A program made the translations under genes and the position numbers. The notes under the pieces were generated by a model. It was not told the DNA's origin and searched no databases. It saw nothing but the letters and a program-made list of their open reading frames with translations. Source: Dioscorea cayenensis subsp. rotundata (taxonomy: Eukaryota > Streptophyta > Magnoliopsida > Dioscoreales > Dioscoreaceae). From it: a stretch of DNA of 64,000 nucleotides. The DNA is taken from NCBI RefSeq assembly GCF_009730915.1, contig NC_052489.1, positions 27,459,916 through 27,523,915 on the forward strand, given 5' to 3'. Positions 11,111 to 22,907 of the stretch are shown here, one piece after another. How positions within the stretch are numbered: the first letter of the stretch is position 1; each line of letters begins with the position of its first letter.

Positions 11111-13070
11111 AAACACAACTCTTTGATACCTTTTACATCAAACTAAGAAGAAAATACTATCAATATGCTACATGAAATAAGCGAATCAATGTTGATTAAT
11201 ATTTTTTCTATAGATTGAAAGGGAAAACTCAATTTTTTTTTTATAAAGAAAACTCAAGTTTATATATTCAATCAATAATTTTTAAATTAGTGAATATAAA
11301 ATAATTATTTAAGTATTGACTTTTAAAATCTTATCATATATTGGAATATATTTATGTCTTTTCCTATGACATGTGGTGCTAGTGTACCTCTGGCATGCAT
11401 GTATATATCCATATCGACATTGTGCATCCTTATCGGAATATAATTACACCCCAACACTAGCTTTGCCCAATCTCCCTTTAATTAGTCAATGTGTCCAATT
11501 CTTATGCTCTTTTAATTGTTTAATACCACAAATAATCATTTTGTGCTGTTTACTCATGGTATATACAGCAAGTGGATTCCTCACTAGATAGCAAAACCAG
11601 TGTATTTAATTAACTACAGATAATTAATAACTTGTGGTGTATTCTATGATACATGATAGATATAATTGGTAATATGTATCGATCTCAAGTATAATCACTT
11701 TTATGAGTAAAGACGAGGTTACACCATATTTGTGTAAATAAACAATTTCAAACTTCTTATAGAGTATATATATGCTATTAATGATCCTATAAAATTTGAG
11801 TTTTTTTATTCACTATTTAAAAAAAATTGTTATTATTGTCAAATTAAAAATAAGTTGATTTGTTATATTATATGTTCAAAGTACACGTATATATGCATGT
11901 AGTTTTTTTTTAAAATTAAAGTGAATAAAATATAATTTTATTAATGTACAAAATGTTGTTATATGATTGACAAATTAAAAAGAATATATAGCACCAAAAC
12001 ATCAAAGCCTCATGAATTACACATACCCTTAAGCCAGGTCCAATGTTGGGACCCTTACTAATTAAACCGTAAACCATATATATACAGTTTATGTATTTTA
12101 CTATATTGTTTGTTACTATATTTATCCATATATTTTTTTTTTTATAATTTTTTACCAAAACAATTGATGTGGCACTCTAATAGCCTGTGGTTTTAAATAA
12201 ATATTATTTTGTTGATATGGTAGGATATTCATATATGGATGGTAACATAGTTTGCATTGGTATATATCACATTAAAATGATACTCCGATTAAAATCAAAG
12301 AAAATACTGATAAACAACTACTACTAGGTGTAGTGGTATGTTATAAAAATAGTGAATAAGTAAATCTAGGGTCTACAGCACTGTGCATATATTGTAGCAC
12401 ATTGTAAAATAATGCAACATGTTCATTAACTATTTATGAGTCAGAGAGGATGTCGTTTACTTTCCCTCTAGGGTTGCATGCCCAAGTTAATAAATCTCTA
12501 GAGTCTTTAAGCCACCGTAACTAGTACATCATCATATTTGCATGTCTTTTGACACTACTACTTTGTAGAGCTGCACTTGCTGTCTTTGTAAAAAAAATAA
12601 TGATAATAAAAAAATTGATAGTCAAAACAAGCAAAATACTTCATGTATATATGTATGTATCTATACAAACTGAATCCTCAAGCAGGTTTTTTTGCTAAGT
12701 AGGGGAGCCCAATAAAATTCAAATTGATCATATATCTTTCCAGTGTTGAAGATTGATGGAGTTCATTACTTTTTATCGTTAATAATATTAAATGCAAACC
12801 ACATGTTTTAACTGAGGATGATTGTTGTCGTTCATTAATATTTCCTGCAAATATTAAACCAATTCATAATCTATCTCTCTATATATACATAAATGGTAAC
12901 ACAGTACTGTGTAGTCCTGACACTATAACCATGTGTTTTTACTAATGATGATGGTTGGAATTTATTAACTTTTCTTTTCAATATTAAACCATATATAAAT
13001 GTAAAATAGTACCATGAATTCAAATCTTCAAGCAAATGATGTGTCAAGGATTAGTCCACATGAGAAAAAT
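11111..13070. other. Intergenic, no gene seen
   Basis: AT-rich DNA. At about 11918-11945 there is a short minus-strand stretch resembling the LINE 3' tail described at 14558-14590. No convincing coding region. Confidence 0.5.
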
Positions 13071-13299
13071 CACCGGTCAGATCAAGTTGAGCTGATGTGA
13101 TAACCATTGCCTATGATTTAGTATTCTTTTGTATATCAGTGATTAATTAAACTCGAGATTTGTGAATTAATATTTTCATTAACTTACTATATATATATAA
13201 AAAACACCGGTCAGATCAAGTTGAGCTGATGTGATAACCATTGCCTATGATTTAGTATTCTTTTGTATATCAGTGATTAATTAAACTCGAGATTTGTGA
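13071..13299. repeat. Perfect 95-bp direct duplication
   Basis: Bases 13071-13165 and 13205-13299 are identical over 95 bp, from CACCGGTCAG to GATTTGTGA. The second copy lies inside the LINE insertion, the first lies just upstream of its target-site duplication. Confidence 0.95.
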
Positions 13300-14590
13300 T
13301 TAATTCTCACTGGGCAACAAGGTTGCTGGTACAAAATCATTCATTTTAATTACCTTAGCGGAGTTCCTCCCGGGCCACTCTTTCATTCCCCACCAAGAAA
13401 CAAATCATTTTTTTGAGGTTTGGTATAACCCCATTACTTCCTGCTTTCAGAGCCTGTATTTAAAAATTCACAATGGTGCCTCTACTTTTTTCTGGTTCGA
13501 TAATTGGCTCGGTGGTCGTGCTCCCAAAGATATCTGGCCTAATCTTTTTAACAACTGTCTTACACCCTGGATCACCATCAGACAATTTTACCATAATTCC
13601 TCTACTCTCGTTTCCTTCTTCCAAAGGACTACGATGGATGATCTTCGTCCCCTCATTCAAATTATTCCTGTGTGCTCCTCTGTCCAAGAGGATTTGAACA
13701 TTTGGACTTTAGATCGTAATTGCTCCTTTTCAGTTCGCTCTTTTTATAAATTCCTGGTTGATGGCAGTTTGCGCACTTCACTTTATTCTTCCTTTTGGAA
13801 AGTGAAATGCCCCAGCAAGGTCACTCTCTTCTGTTGGCTTGCTAATGATAACAAAATCCCAACTCTATCCAACCTTGCTAAGATTGGCTGTAACATTCGA
13901 ATGCTACTCGACACTGTGTCCTGTGTCACAAAAATTCGAATCATGTGACCATCTTCCGATTCACTCGTGATTTTTACTACCCATATCTCGGGAGTTCTTC
14001 GCGAGTAATCTGCATTTACTTGCATTTCCTAGCTCGCTTGATCAAGTTTGGTCAACTTGGATTCCTTCCCCGGATGCGAATTGGGCGCATCTTACGGGAT
14101 CTTCTTACCGAGCTATTTTTCGGAATATATGGTTAGAAAAGGAATAACAGAATTTTCAATCTCACCTTTCTTTCCACATATTCAATCTTGTTTAAAAATT
14201 TCTCATATGTTTTTTTGATTGGTGTTCGCAGCTAAGGATCCTCCTTTGCATGTTCCCGATGATTCCATTCGATCGTCAGCGCTTCTCGACTTCCGAGCGC
14301 CAGATCGTCGGACCTCGCCAAGAACTTCGATTCGACCCACTTCCTCGGGATTGAACCTTCTTTGTCTGACTGAGTCGACCTTTGTTGCCTCTTGGTGTAC
14401 TTCGTCTTCTTAGTTTTAGGCTGGGGGTTCCTGTCGGTTCTTGTTGTTTCCGTTCTTTTCCTTTTCCGTTTGTTGTGGACTGTCACACCGCTGGTGTAGC
14501 GTCCTTTTGACTGTTTCCTTTTGTGTTTTTCTTCCAGTTGTTTGCTGTTTTGTTTTTTTAATAAATTTGTGGTTTATCCACTTTTAATCC
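13200..14590 (+). mobile_element. 5'-truncated, decayed LINE (zf-RVT end)
   Basis: From about 13470 the plus strand encodes the C-terminal part of a plant LINE reverse transcriptase protein: FFWFDNWLGG, SFSVRSFYKFLVDG, then FWKVKCPSKVTLFCWLA, the zf-RVT region, and NIWLEK near 14130. The frame is broken near 13930 and again near 14140. The 3' end is TTAATAAATTTGTGGTTTAT followed by CCACTTTTAATCC. An 18-bp duplication ACTTACTATATATATATA flanks it at 13182-13199 and 14591-14608. The upstream catalytic reverse transcriptase and endonuclease are absent, so it is dead. Bases 13205-13299 at its 5' end are a copy of flanking DNA. Confidence 0.85.
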
Positions 14591-14987
14591 ACTTACTATA
14601 TATATATATATATATATCTGCATATGAACACACTTATCAAGTCCTAATTAGCTTGTTGACATTATGTATATCATGAGCAAGAACAGCGGCGAGATCGCAG
14701 GGAATATATAAAAGATCATTGACTTGTTTTTCTACGTGCAAGCCTCAAACTTCAATTTCATATAATTAATTGTCGGAGATATTAAGAAAATATTTTATGA
14801 TTTCATTCACTAACTTAACATAAAAAATATCTAAATGGTAGCATTTTTTTTAAATGGTAAATTAATTCAAAGATTCACACAAATCATGGTTAATAAATAA
14901 TTTTGATTACACATTAAATGATCAGTTATAAATGAGATACATGAGAAAGAAAGAAAGAAAAAAAGAAAGAAAGAAAGAGAGGGAAGA

Positions 14988-16370
14988 ATGGGTAGTGCAG
15001 TATACCAACAAGAAGGTCACAAACAATGGAGGAACATTGGCAAGAAGCTCATACTTGGTGCAATCTATGGTCTTCTTCCTTTAGCTCTCATCCACTCCTT
15101 CTTCATCAGATCAATCCCCACACAACATCAAGATCCAATCTCTTCCTCTCCAGGTATTAATTAATTAATATTAATTAAAAATCTTGCATTTTTCTTTCAC
15201 ATATATACTAGTTTTAATTTGTTTTCTCTGAAGAAATCACAGTTGTAGATAAACACAATGAATGGAGAAGAGATGATCAAGTAGTAAAACAAGACTGTGA
15301 TTACACCAATGGAGTTTGGGTTGAAAGCACACAAGGGCCTAAATACAACAACACAAGTTGCAAGACCATCAGAACCGGCCAGAACTGCCTCGGCAATGGC
15401 CGGCCGGACACCGGTTTCCTCTACTGGAGATGGAAGCCAAAACAGTGTGAGATCCATGAGTTTGATCCATTCTTGTTTCTTAAACTCATTGAAAATAAAC
15501 ACCTAGCTTTCATTGGTGACTCCATGGCAAGGAACCAACTAGAGTCTCTACTTTGTCTCTTAACCACTGTATCAACTCCAATACTGAAATACCAATATGG
15601 AGAGGATAACAGGTTTAGGAGATGGACTTTTGGGTCTCCTTACAATGCTACCATCTCTATCTACTGGGCTCCTTTCCTTGTTAAGGCTATAGACACAACA
15701 CAAGGTCAGAACAAAGTGTATATGAACACCATTGATGAGAAATGGGGTGCAGAGATTAACTCAATGGATATGATAGTGTTCTCTATGGGACACTGGTTTA
15801 ATAAACCAGCTATCTTTTGTGAAGGTGATAGTGTTATAGGTTGCCATAACTGTGGAGAAAACTCGAGATACACCGACATCGATATCTTTGATATGATGAG
15901 GAAGGTGACCAAGACTGCAATAAGTGAAGTTGGCAGAAGAGTGGAAGGAGATAAAAGAGATGTTTGTTGGGGTGGTGAGCTTCTCACCAGGTCATTTTTT
16001 GAAGGAGCTTGGGATAAGGCTGGGGGCTTGTCCTAAGGTGAGACCATATGGAGAGGGGGAGAAGGAGGTAGGGTATGTGGAGAGGGAGATGAGGATGGTG
16101 GTGGTGGAGGAGGTGGAGGTGGCTGCAAAGGTGGTGGAGGAGAGTGGGAAGAGGATTTGGGTTGAGGTTTTGGACGTGACTAAGTTGGCAGATATGAGAC
16201 CTGATGGGCATCCTGGGCATTATATACACCCTTATGTTATGGCTAAAGGATATAATGGACCATATCATAATGACTGTTTGCATTGGTGCTTGCCTGGTCC
16301 TATTGATACTTGGAATGAGATTTTGTTTGAGTTGATCAAGAGATGGAAATTTGAATCAGCGAAGAATTAA
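14988..16370 (+). CDS. TRICHOME BIREFRINGENCE-LIKE (PMR5/DUF231) O-acetyltransferase, frame broken
   Basis: Exon 1 (14988-15153) encodes a cytosolic tail and a membrane anchor (GAIYGLLPLALIHSFFI); exon 2 (15234-16370) carries the TBL domain (QDCDYTNGVWVE), the catalytic GDSMARNQ motif at about 15515, then DPDGHPGHY-type sequence and DCLHWCLPGPIDTWN with the Asp and His of the DxxH motif. TBLs are Golgi type II proteins that O-acetylate wall polysaccharides; the form is closest to the clade with xyloglucan acetyltransferases (inference). The frame is not continuous: it changes at GGGG 15969-15972, at TTTTTT 15995-16000 and at GGGGG 16022-16026, so the plain reading stops at 16036. With those indels removed the whole family fold is present. 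Either consensus errors or a recent pseudogene. Confidence 0.8.
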
Positions 16371-16686
16371 TGTTGTTGTTTAATGAGGTATGTTTGTTTA
16401 AGTATGATTTTGATCTTTAATTTGTTAATAGATGAAAGTTTAGAGAGCGATTATTGATTAGAGTTATGTTTCAATATATGCATACTCTTATTTATGTAAA
16501 CTAATAATTAATTAATGATATGTTGTTATTCTTGTGCTATTTTATCTGTTGAATATAAGAATAACAAAATATAGTGGGATGGGAGGGGTTGATAACGTGG
16601 GCACCGGGGTTACTGTCAATCTTATAATAATAATTTTCAAAATATTAACAACTTATTTTAAATCATAGAAATAAAATTAATTCTTT

Positions 16687-16891
16687 TCACCAACGGAATT
16701 TCCCACGGAAATTATCACCGACGGGATTTTCCGTTGGTGATAAAATTATATTCCGTCACTAATATGTTCTGAGGTGTTAAAAATTGTTCGTTGGAATTCC
16801 GTCACAAATTCCGTCAGTGATATTGATATTACCAATGGAAAAAATTCCGTTGAAAAAATTCCGTCAGGGATGCGACTGTTTTCTTGTAGTG
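16687..16891. mobile_element. Right end of a second CACTA-type transposon
   Basis: Bases 16879-16891 read CACTACAAGAAAA on the minus strand, the CACTA terminal motif. The preceding 190 bases hold many copies of AATTCCGTC and its complement, typical subterminal repeats. No matching left end was found nearby, so this is a remnant in the 3' flank of the TBL gene. Confidence 0.65.
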
Positions 16892-17970
16892 TATATATAT
16901 ATATATATATATGTTTGATGCTTAGGAAGGATCCACTGTTTGTTTTTGGACAAATGTTCAATTTTTTTTCTCTTTTATGAAAATTTAATTAAACGGCATT
17001 CGATTATCATCGGAGAAAACCGAATGATTATCTGGGAAAAACATAAATAGAAGAAAGAATACATAGATTTTGATGGAGATGAATTGGTTCCAAATTAATG
17101 TATCGAACTTTAATTATTAAGAATAATATATATGATGCTAATTGTAGGTGTATATAAGGCAAGATAAAGAAATGAGTCCAAGTTTTTAAAATTGATCATC
17201 CCCTTAATCGGTGGGAAAGGAAAATTTTAAAGATTAAGAAGACTTGATGATGTTGGCATGCATCTAAGTAACTTTAATAGATTTGTGAAGCAAAAGGAAA
17301 GCGTGAAATGCAAGTATGTTTTTGAAATCAATGGTGGATGTGTTAGTGCAAGACACAGCCACTGTCTTTCAATGATTTGGGACCCAAAACATCATGAAAA
17401 GTTATAACCCGGCCCTTTCTTAATTACTTCGAAATGCCGAATTAACATTATTAGCTTCATAAAATAAAACGAACATTTTAATCAGTTAATCAACCAATGA
17501 AAAAGTTAGTCTTGCTTACTAAAATTTGGTTATATGCAATGTGGCCTACTTGCAATTTTTGTGGTTGTTATGCAGAAACAATAGCACTATCAGACAGCCT
17601 GTTCACATGCCAATTAATGTATGAAAAAACATGTTGTTGACTTGAATTACTGATAATTAGAGAGACAATCAATAGCATGCCAGACATGCTTCAATATTTA
17701 AATTTCATGTATATGTCATTTAATTCTCACAATATACATGTATATAAAGTCTACCAGAAAAAAAAAAAAAATTTACAATTGGAGACAAAGAAAATCTTTA
17801 AAAAACTTGACTGAATCCTCTCTTCAACCACCATCTTCCATTTGTGATAATTCTATCATTATTGTTAGGATCAGTGACATATCCAAAAACAAACACAAAT
17901 TTGTACTATATTACTCGTAAAATCAAGAAGAAAACTTCAGAAGAGAAAGTGAAGGAGATAGAAGCTAGTA
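16892..17970. other. Intergenic between tandem TBL genes
   Basis: AT-rich DNA, beginning with a (TA)n run at 16892-16911. No gene seen; it should hold the promoter of the second TBL-like gene. Confidence 0.5.
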
Positions 17971-18112
17971 ATGCAGAAACCACTGATCAATCTCCATCAA
18001 AGACTCCATTTCCTCACCAAGAAACACATATTCTTTGCACTCTATCTTCTTCTCCTCTTAGCTCTCATCCAACTCCACCACCAACATAAGAAATCTTTGA
18101 TCTCTCATGAAG
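17971..18112 (+). CDS. First exon of a second TBL-like gene, cut by the gap
   Basis: From the ATG at 17971 an exon of 47 codons plus one base ends at a GT donor (GGTATATA). It encodes a basic N-terminus and a membrane anchor (IFFALYLLLLLALIQL) followed by a polar stretch. Its exon length, anchor and phase 1 donor parallel exon 1 of the TBL gene at 14988-15153, and it shares the ALI(H/Q) helix, so it is very likely the tandem paralogue. The catalytic exon would lie in the run of N from 18181. Alternatively it is an isolated exon left after a deletion; the gap prevents a decision. Confidence 0.55.
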
Positions 18113-18180
18113 GTATATAAATGTGTATCAATTTTCTTTTTCTTTTTTTTCCTTCAATTATTTTTAAATCCATGTTTCTG

Positions 18181-19180
18181 NNNNNNNNNNNNNNNNNNNN
18201 NNNNNNNNNNNNNNNNNNNNNNNNNNNNNNNNNNNNNNNNNNNNNNNNNNNNNNNNNNNNNNNNNNNNNNNNNNNNNNNNNNNNNNNNNNNNNNNNNNNN
18301 NNNNNNNNNNNNNNNNNNNNNNNNNNNNNNNNNNNNNNNNNNNNNNNNNNNNNNNNNNNNNNNNNNNNNNNNNNNNNNNNNNNNNNNNNNNNNNNNNNNN
18401 NNNNNNNNNNNNNNNNNNNNNNNNNNNNNNNNNNNNNNNNNNNNNNNNNNNNNNNNNNNNNNNNNNNNNNNNNNNNNNNNNNNNNNNNNNNNNNNNNNNN
18501 NNNNNNNNNNNNNNNNNNNNNNNNNNNNNNNNNNNNNNNNNNNNNNNNNNNNNNNNNNNNNNNNNNNNNNNNNNNNNNNNNNNNNNNNNNNNNNNNNNNN
18601 NNNNNNNNNNNNNNNNNNNNNNNNNNNNNNNNNNNNNNNNNNNNNNNNNNNNNNNNNNNNNNNNNNNNNNNNNNNNNNNNNNNNNNNNNNNNNNNNNNNN
18701 NNNNNNNNNNNNNNNNNNNNNNNNNNNNNNNNNNNNNNNNNNNNNNNNNNNNNNNNNNNNNNNNNNNNNNNNNNNNNNNNNNNNNNNNNNNNNNNNNNNN
18801 NNNNNNNNNNNNNNNNNNNNNNNNNNNNNNNNNNNNNNNNNNNNNNNNNNNNNNNNNNNNNNNNNNNNNNNNNNNNNNNNNNNNNNNNNNNNNNNNNNNN
18901 NNNNNNNNNNNNNNNNNNNNNNNNNNNNNNNNNNNNNNNNNNNNNNNNNNNNNNNNNNNNNNNNNNNNNNNNNNNNNNNNNNNNNNNNNNNNNNNNNNNN
19001 NNNNNNNNNNNNNNNNNNNNNNNNNNNNNNNNNNNNNNNNNNNNNNNNNNNNNNNNNNNNNNNNNNNNNNNNNNNNNNNNNNNNNNNNNNNNNNNNNNNN
19101 NNNNNNNNNNNNNNNNNNNNNNNNNNNNNNNNNNNNNNNNNNNNNNNNNNNNNNNNNNNNNNNNNNNNNNNNNNNNNNNN
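18181..19180. other. Assembly gap, exactly 1000 N
   Basis: A round-number gap, so the true length is probably unknown. It follows 68 bases after the donor of the second TBL-like exon 1. Confidence 1.
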
Positions 19181-21722
19181 TAATTGAGTTTTATTTGTTT
19201 GATTCGTTTGATTTTTTTATCATGCGTTTCTTTTTTTCTTGTTTTGCTTATTGTTATGAAATTTCTTAATATTGTTGAAAATTAAGGGATTGTTCTATGT
19301 AATCATGGTCATTTGCAAGTAGTAGCAAGCGGTGATCTGGTATATTATCATTTTATATGTTGAAATTCAGGAATATAGATATTGAGATTGGTAGCATTAT
19401 AATTCAGAAGAAATTAATATATAAAATATTATTCATATTATAAATTATTTTATATTATGTAATTATTTGGTAAATTGACTTGGAACAAATAAATGTATGT
19501 TTAATTTTAAAACACCTCTATTATCTTTTTTGATTTCGATATTTCTTTTTTTAGTTTATGTAACTCCTGATGCAAACATAAAGAAGCTACAAGATTTATC
19601 CGTCTTGGTAAAGAAGATTATATAGTTTTCGGGTCTTACATGCGAGACAAACATGACACTAGTGATAGTCATTATGCTTCTACTGATTAGCATGCAATCT
19701 TACTTCAATCGACCGTACCCAAAGAAAAAAATCATCTCTACCCTTAAAAACATCTCTATTTTCTGTCTTTCCTCTGTTGTATCCACTACCAGTGGACTTT
19801 TTTATTTTTTGTTTTTGTTTTTCTTTTGGCATTTCTTTTTCTACTCTCTATTTTTAAAATAATTTTTTTATTTATTTACTTTATTAAAAAAAACTTACAA
19901 GTAGCTTTTAGATGAATTCCGACCCTTAACATTTGATCATGAAATACCAACTACCTTTTCATTCTATATGTTTTTTTATTTATGGCTTTCATTTTCAAGT
20001 GGATGTTAATCTCTTTGAAATATATAATTTTTATTGTATTAAATAAATATAATTATTAGTTAATAATAAAAAAATAATATTATTAAGTATACGTGTTTTG
20101 GTGTCATCATTTTACAATAAGATAATGGTGCATCCACTTTTTTTCAAAAAAACTCTTATAAATTTAAAGTTTAATGCCCAATGAAACATGTGCAATTGAA
20201 TTATATTGGTCCTTAAATTTAAATCACATGATATCTTATTGAATTCAATGCGTTTCTTCTAAAACATGATATGCGTTCAGTTGACATGTTCTAATTAAAT
20301 AGGCTATACATAGAACATACACGGTGATATTTTAAGAACATTTATAAATTAAAATTATTGGTTTGAGTCATTTTTAAACAAAAAACTCAAATCATTTTGT
20401 CAATATAAAAAAAATTCTACATTGTCAATGTCTCACCACACTTTTTTTTAATGAATAAACTACAATTTTATTAAAAGATTAAAAATAATCACAAACAAAC
20501 AAAAAAAATAGAATATATATATATATTTCAAATAAAATTCACCTGCTATCACCAAAACGAAACAAATGAGTACTTAAAAAAAAAACCATTCTTAATTAAA
20601 TTTTATTTTGTTGTCAAAAGAAAAACAACTTATAGATCCCACAGGGCCTTGTATATGTATATGTATGTGTATAACTACTATAACATGTGTTCCGTCAGCT
20701 AAAAGGAAAAATGGAAAAATCAATATCCCTCCCAAATATCTAAAAATTCTATGATCTATATTTTATAATTTTATGTTTGACAGACGGAATTCCTTAATCC
20801 TTCAAAATAAAATCATAAACGTAGTAAAAATTGGTTAATTTAGTGTAAAAATTCTATCCTTCTAAATTGATTTAGCAGTCAATCTCTGATACACACCAAG
20901 ACTAAAATGTGCTTTGACATCTTCACTGAGATATTGTTTGAAGATTTGCTTAATACCTTTTTGTTTCATGAGCGATGAAAAATACCAAAATAATATGTGG
21001 AGAAATCTCTCTTTCAGTTTATCCACTTTCATAGAAAAAGAAAAAGATATATCCATGTTGTCAAATTTTAAATTCCAGAGATAGAAGATAGTGATAAACC
21101 GCTCTTAGTAAATTTTGAAGTCAAAGTCCTAAGTTTTGATTACCTAAGATTTTTTTTTTAAAAAAAGATTATCTAAGATTAAACAAGTCATGAAATTGCT
21201 CATGATTTTGACAGAAAATATATGCTGATGTTATATACCTGCTTATAAAAAAAAAATGTTATATGTCTATGCCATTCAACGCTTCCTTGTTTTTTTTTTT
21301 TTTTTTGTTAAAAAATTCAATTAAAACCAAAACCAGGATGACTTGCAAGTTGTGCCATTCACTACGTGTCATGTTCTCACTAAACATTGCGTCAAAGAAG
21401 TAGCCATTTGCTATTATCATCTCACCAAGAGTTATCATTGGCATACGCAAGTGGAGAAATTACCCCAACGTCTTTACCCTCTTAAAATTAGAAAGTATAA
21501 TTAGGAGGAATAAAATACTTAAAATTTAAAAACAATAATTTTAAAATGAAATTATAGGAAATTCTCACCTTCAAAGAAATTATATGAAAATAGTCAAATA
21601 CCAAAACAATAATCCTTCAAATTCATTAAGCATAAGATACTTTAAAAAAAAAAACAAAACAAACAAACATTTATTACCCAAATGAAGAAGAAGAAGAAGA
21701 AGAAGAATAGTAAAATGAATGA
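19181..21722. other. Intergenic, no gene seen
   Basis: AT-rich DNA with no sign of the missing TBL exons after the gap. A LINE-type 3' tail in minus orientation lies near 20443-20480. An open frame at 20862-21056 (minus) has no recognisable features. Confidence 0.5.
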
Positions 21723-22334
21723 TCAAGTGCATAACAAATACCACATCAAAGCAAAGAAGACACAAGAAAATGCAATCAAAGCACCAGTACTGAGATATCT
21801 CTGAGACCATCTCTTGACAACAGTTGCTCTAGTTCCACCTCTCAAGCTCTTAGCCCTCCTCAATGCATCAACTTCCTTCAAGAGATCAAACTCTAGTCCT
21901 TTCTTCTTCAACTCATTCACACACTTCATCAGCAGCACACCATCTTCCTTCTCCCTCTCCAGCAGCATCTCATTATGCTTCTCTACATCAGTCTTATACA
22001 TCACTGCCCATCCAATGGCCGCTGAGCATGCAAGTGAGCAAATGCAAGGCACCCATGAGCGTTTGCAGGATGATGAGGAGTCTCCGGCGAGGAGGAGCAG
22101 GAGGAGAAAGGAGTGGAGGGAGAAGAAGGAGCAGTAGAGGAATGTGATGTCTCGGCGAATGGCTGTGAGTTGGAGTTCTTTTATAGAGATACGCCGGAGG
22201 ACCAGGTCTTCTTCTTTGAGCCATTGCTTCAGGACCAGCTTGTGTGTGGGGCTCTCGGCGATTTGGTGCAGTGGGTGGTCTGTCTTCTTGCTCAGCTCTG
22301 GCACCACTACTCTTGACAGTGGACTCTCCCCCAT
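21723..22334 (-). CDS. Plant membrane protein of unknown function, three predicted helices
   Basis: A single-exon frame of 203 residues. The start at 22334 (MGESPLSRVVVPEL) is preferred over an earlier start at 22445, because the sequence before it looks non-conserved. Residues 1-62 are polar with HPLHQIAESPTHKL and KQWLKEE; hydrophobic segments lie at about 63-83, 94-113 and 182-202; between the last two is a charged, probably coiled helix (EKHNEMLLEREKEDGVLL, then KKKGLEFDLLKEVDALRRAKSLR). I recognise the general form from unnamed plant transmembrane proteins but can assign no function. The clean 203-codon frame and the ordered layout support a real gene. It is co-directional with the HAK gene, with the TRIM element between them. 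Confidence 0.75.
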   Translation of the reverse strand: MGESPLSRVVVPELSKKTDHPLHQIAESPTHKLVLKQWLKEEDLVLRRISIKELQLTAIRRDITFLYCSFFSLHSFLLLLLLAGDSSSSCKRSWVPCICSLACSAAIGWAVMYKTDVEKHNEMLLEREKEDGVLLMKCVNELKKKGLEFDLLKEVDALRRAKSLRGGTRATVVKRWSQRYLSTGALIAFSCVFFALMWYLLCT

Positions 22335-22523
22335 TGCTGCAAATCCTAGAAGACAATGCTGTTTGCTTCCCTTGTTGTTCTGATTTGAAAGTTTGTTATT
22401 TACTCTCAACAGTCTGAAAAAACGGAATTTCAATTTTGAAACCAAACTAAACGGTTATTGTTTTTCTTTTTGAAATTTCAATTCTTTGTTTGTATGTACA
22501 TATGCAAAGAAGAATATGGTTGT

Positions 22524-22659
22524 TGTTAGAGTAGTATAATACCTGTATTCATATATTATATTTATATGTATATACATACTCGTACACTTCATTCGTGTAT
22601 ATATGGGTTGATGCCCTAATGAATATAATTCAATTTGTTCCTTCATATTTTGTCTATCA
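22524..22659 (+). repeat. Left LTR of the TRIM
   Basis: Direct repeat partner of 22740-22878, bounded by TG..CA. Confidence 0.9.
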
Positions 22660-22739
22660 TGGTATCAGATGCCGGTATCTCGGTTTCAGCTTTATTAACA
22701 AACTCTCGGTTTATGACCCACCATGAGTTTGAGAGGGCG

Positions 22740-22878
22740 TGTTAGAGTAGTATAATACCTGTATTCATATATTATATTTATATATATATATATATATAGT
22801 ATACTTCATTCGTGTATATATATGGGTTGTTGCCCTAATGAATATAATTCAATTTGTTCCTTCATATCTTGTCTATCA
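22740..22878 (+). repeat. Right LTR of the TRIM
   Basis: Direct repeat partner of 22524-22659; it ends five bases before the ancestral stop codon of the transporter gene. Confidence 0.9.
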
Positions 22879-22907
22879 GTCGTCAAACACGGTAGACTAT
22901 GCCAACC

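Larger units (their letters stand above)
22524..22878 (+). mobile_element. Complete TRIM retrotransposon (355 bp)
   Basis: Two direct LTRs, 22524-22659 (136 bp) and 22740-22878 (139 bp), both start TGTTAGAGTAG and end TCTATCA and differ mainly in an AT run. Directly after the left LTR lies TGGTATCAGATGCC (22660-22673), a primer-binding site matching the 3' end of initiator Met-tRNA. Directly before the right LTR is a purine tract GAGTTTGAGAGGGCG. The internal part is only 80 bp and non-coding. Flanking 5-mers are GTTGT (22519-22523) and GTCGT (22879-22883), a target duplication with one mismatch. It must have been mobilised in trans, probably by a Copia element. Confidence 0.9.

Noticed and set aside
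18107-19269. Two long open frames of 358 and 382 residues
   Set aside because: They consist almost wholly of undetermined bases in the assembly gap.
20862-21056. Open frame of 64 codons on the minus strand
   Set aside because: No recognisable domain, and the region is repeat-like and AT-rich.
22335-22445. Upstream extension of the membrane protein frame
   Set aside because: Basic, low-complexity residues before MGESPLS look like translated leader.
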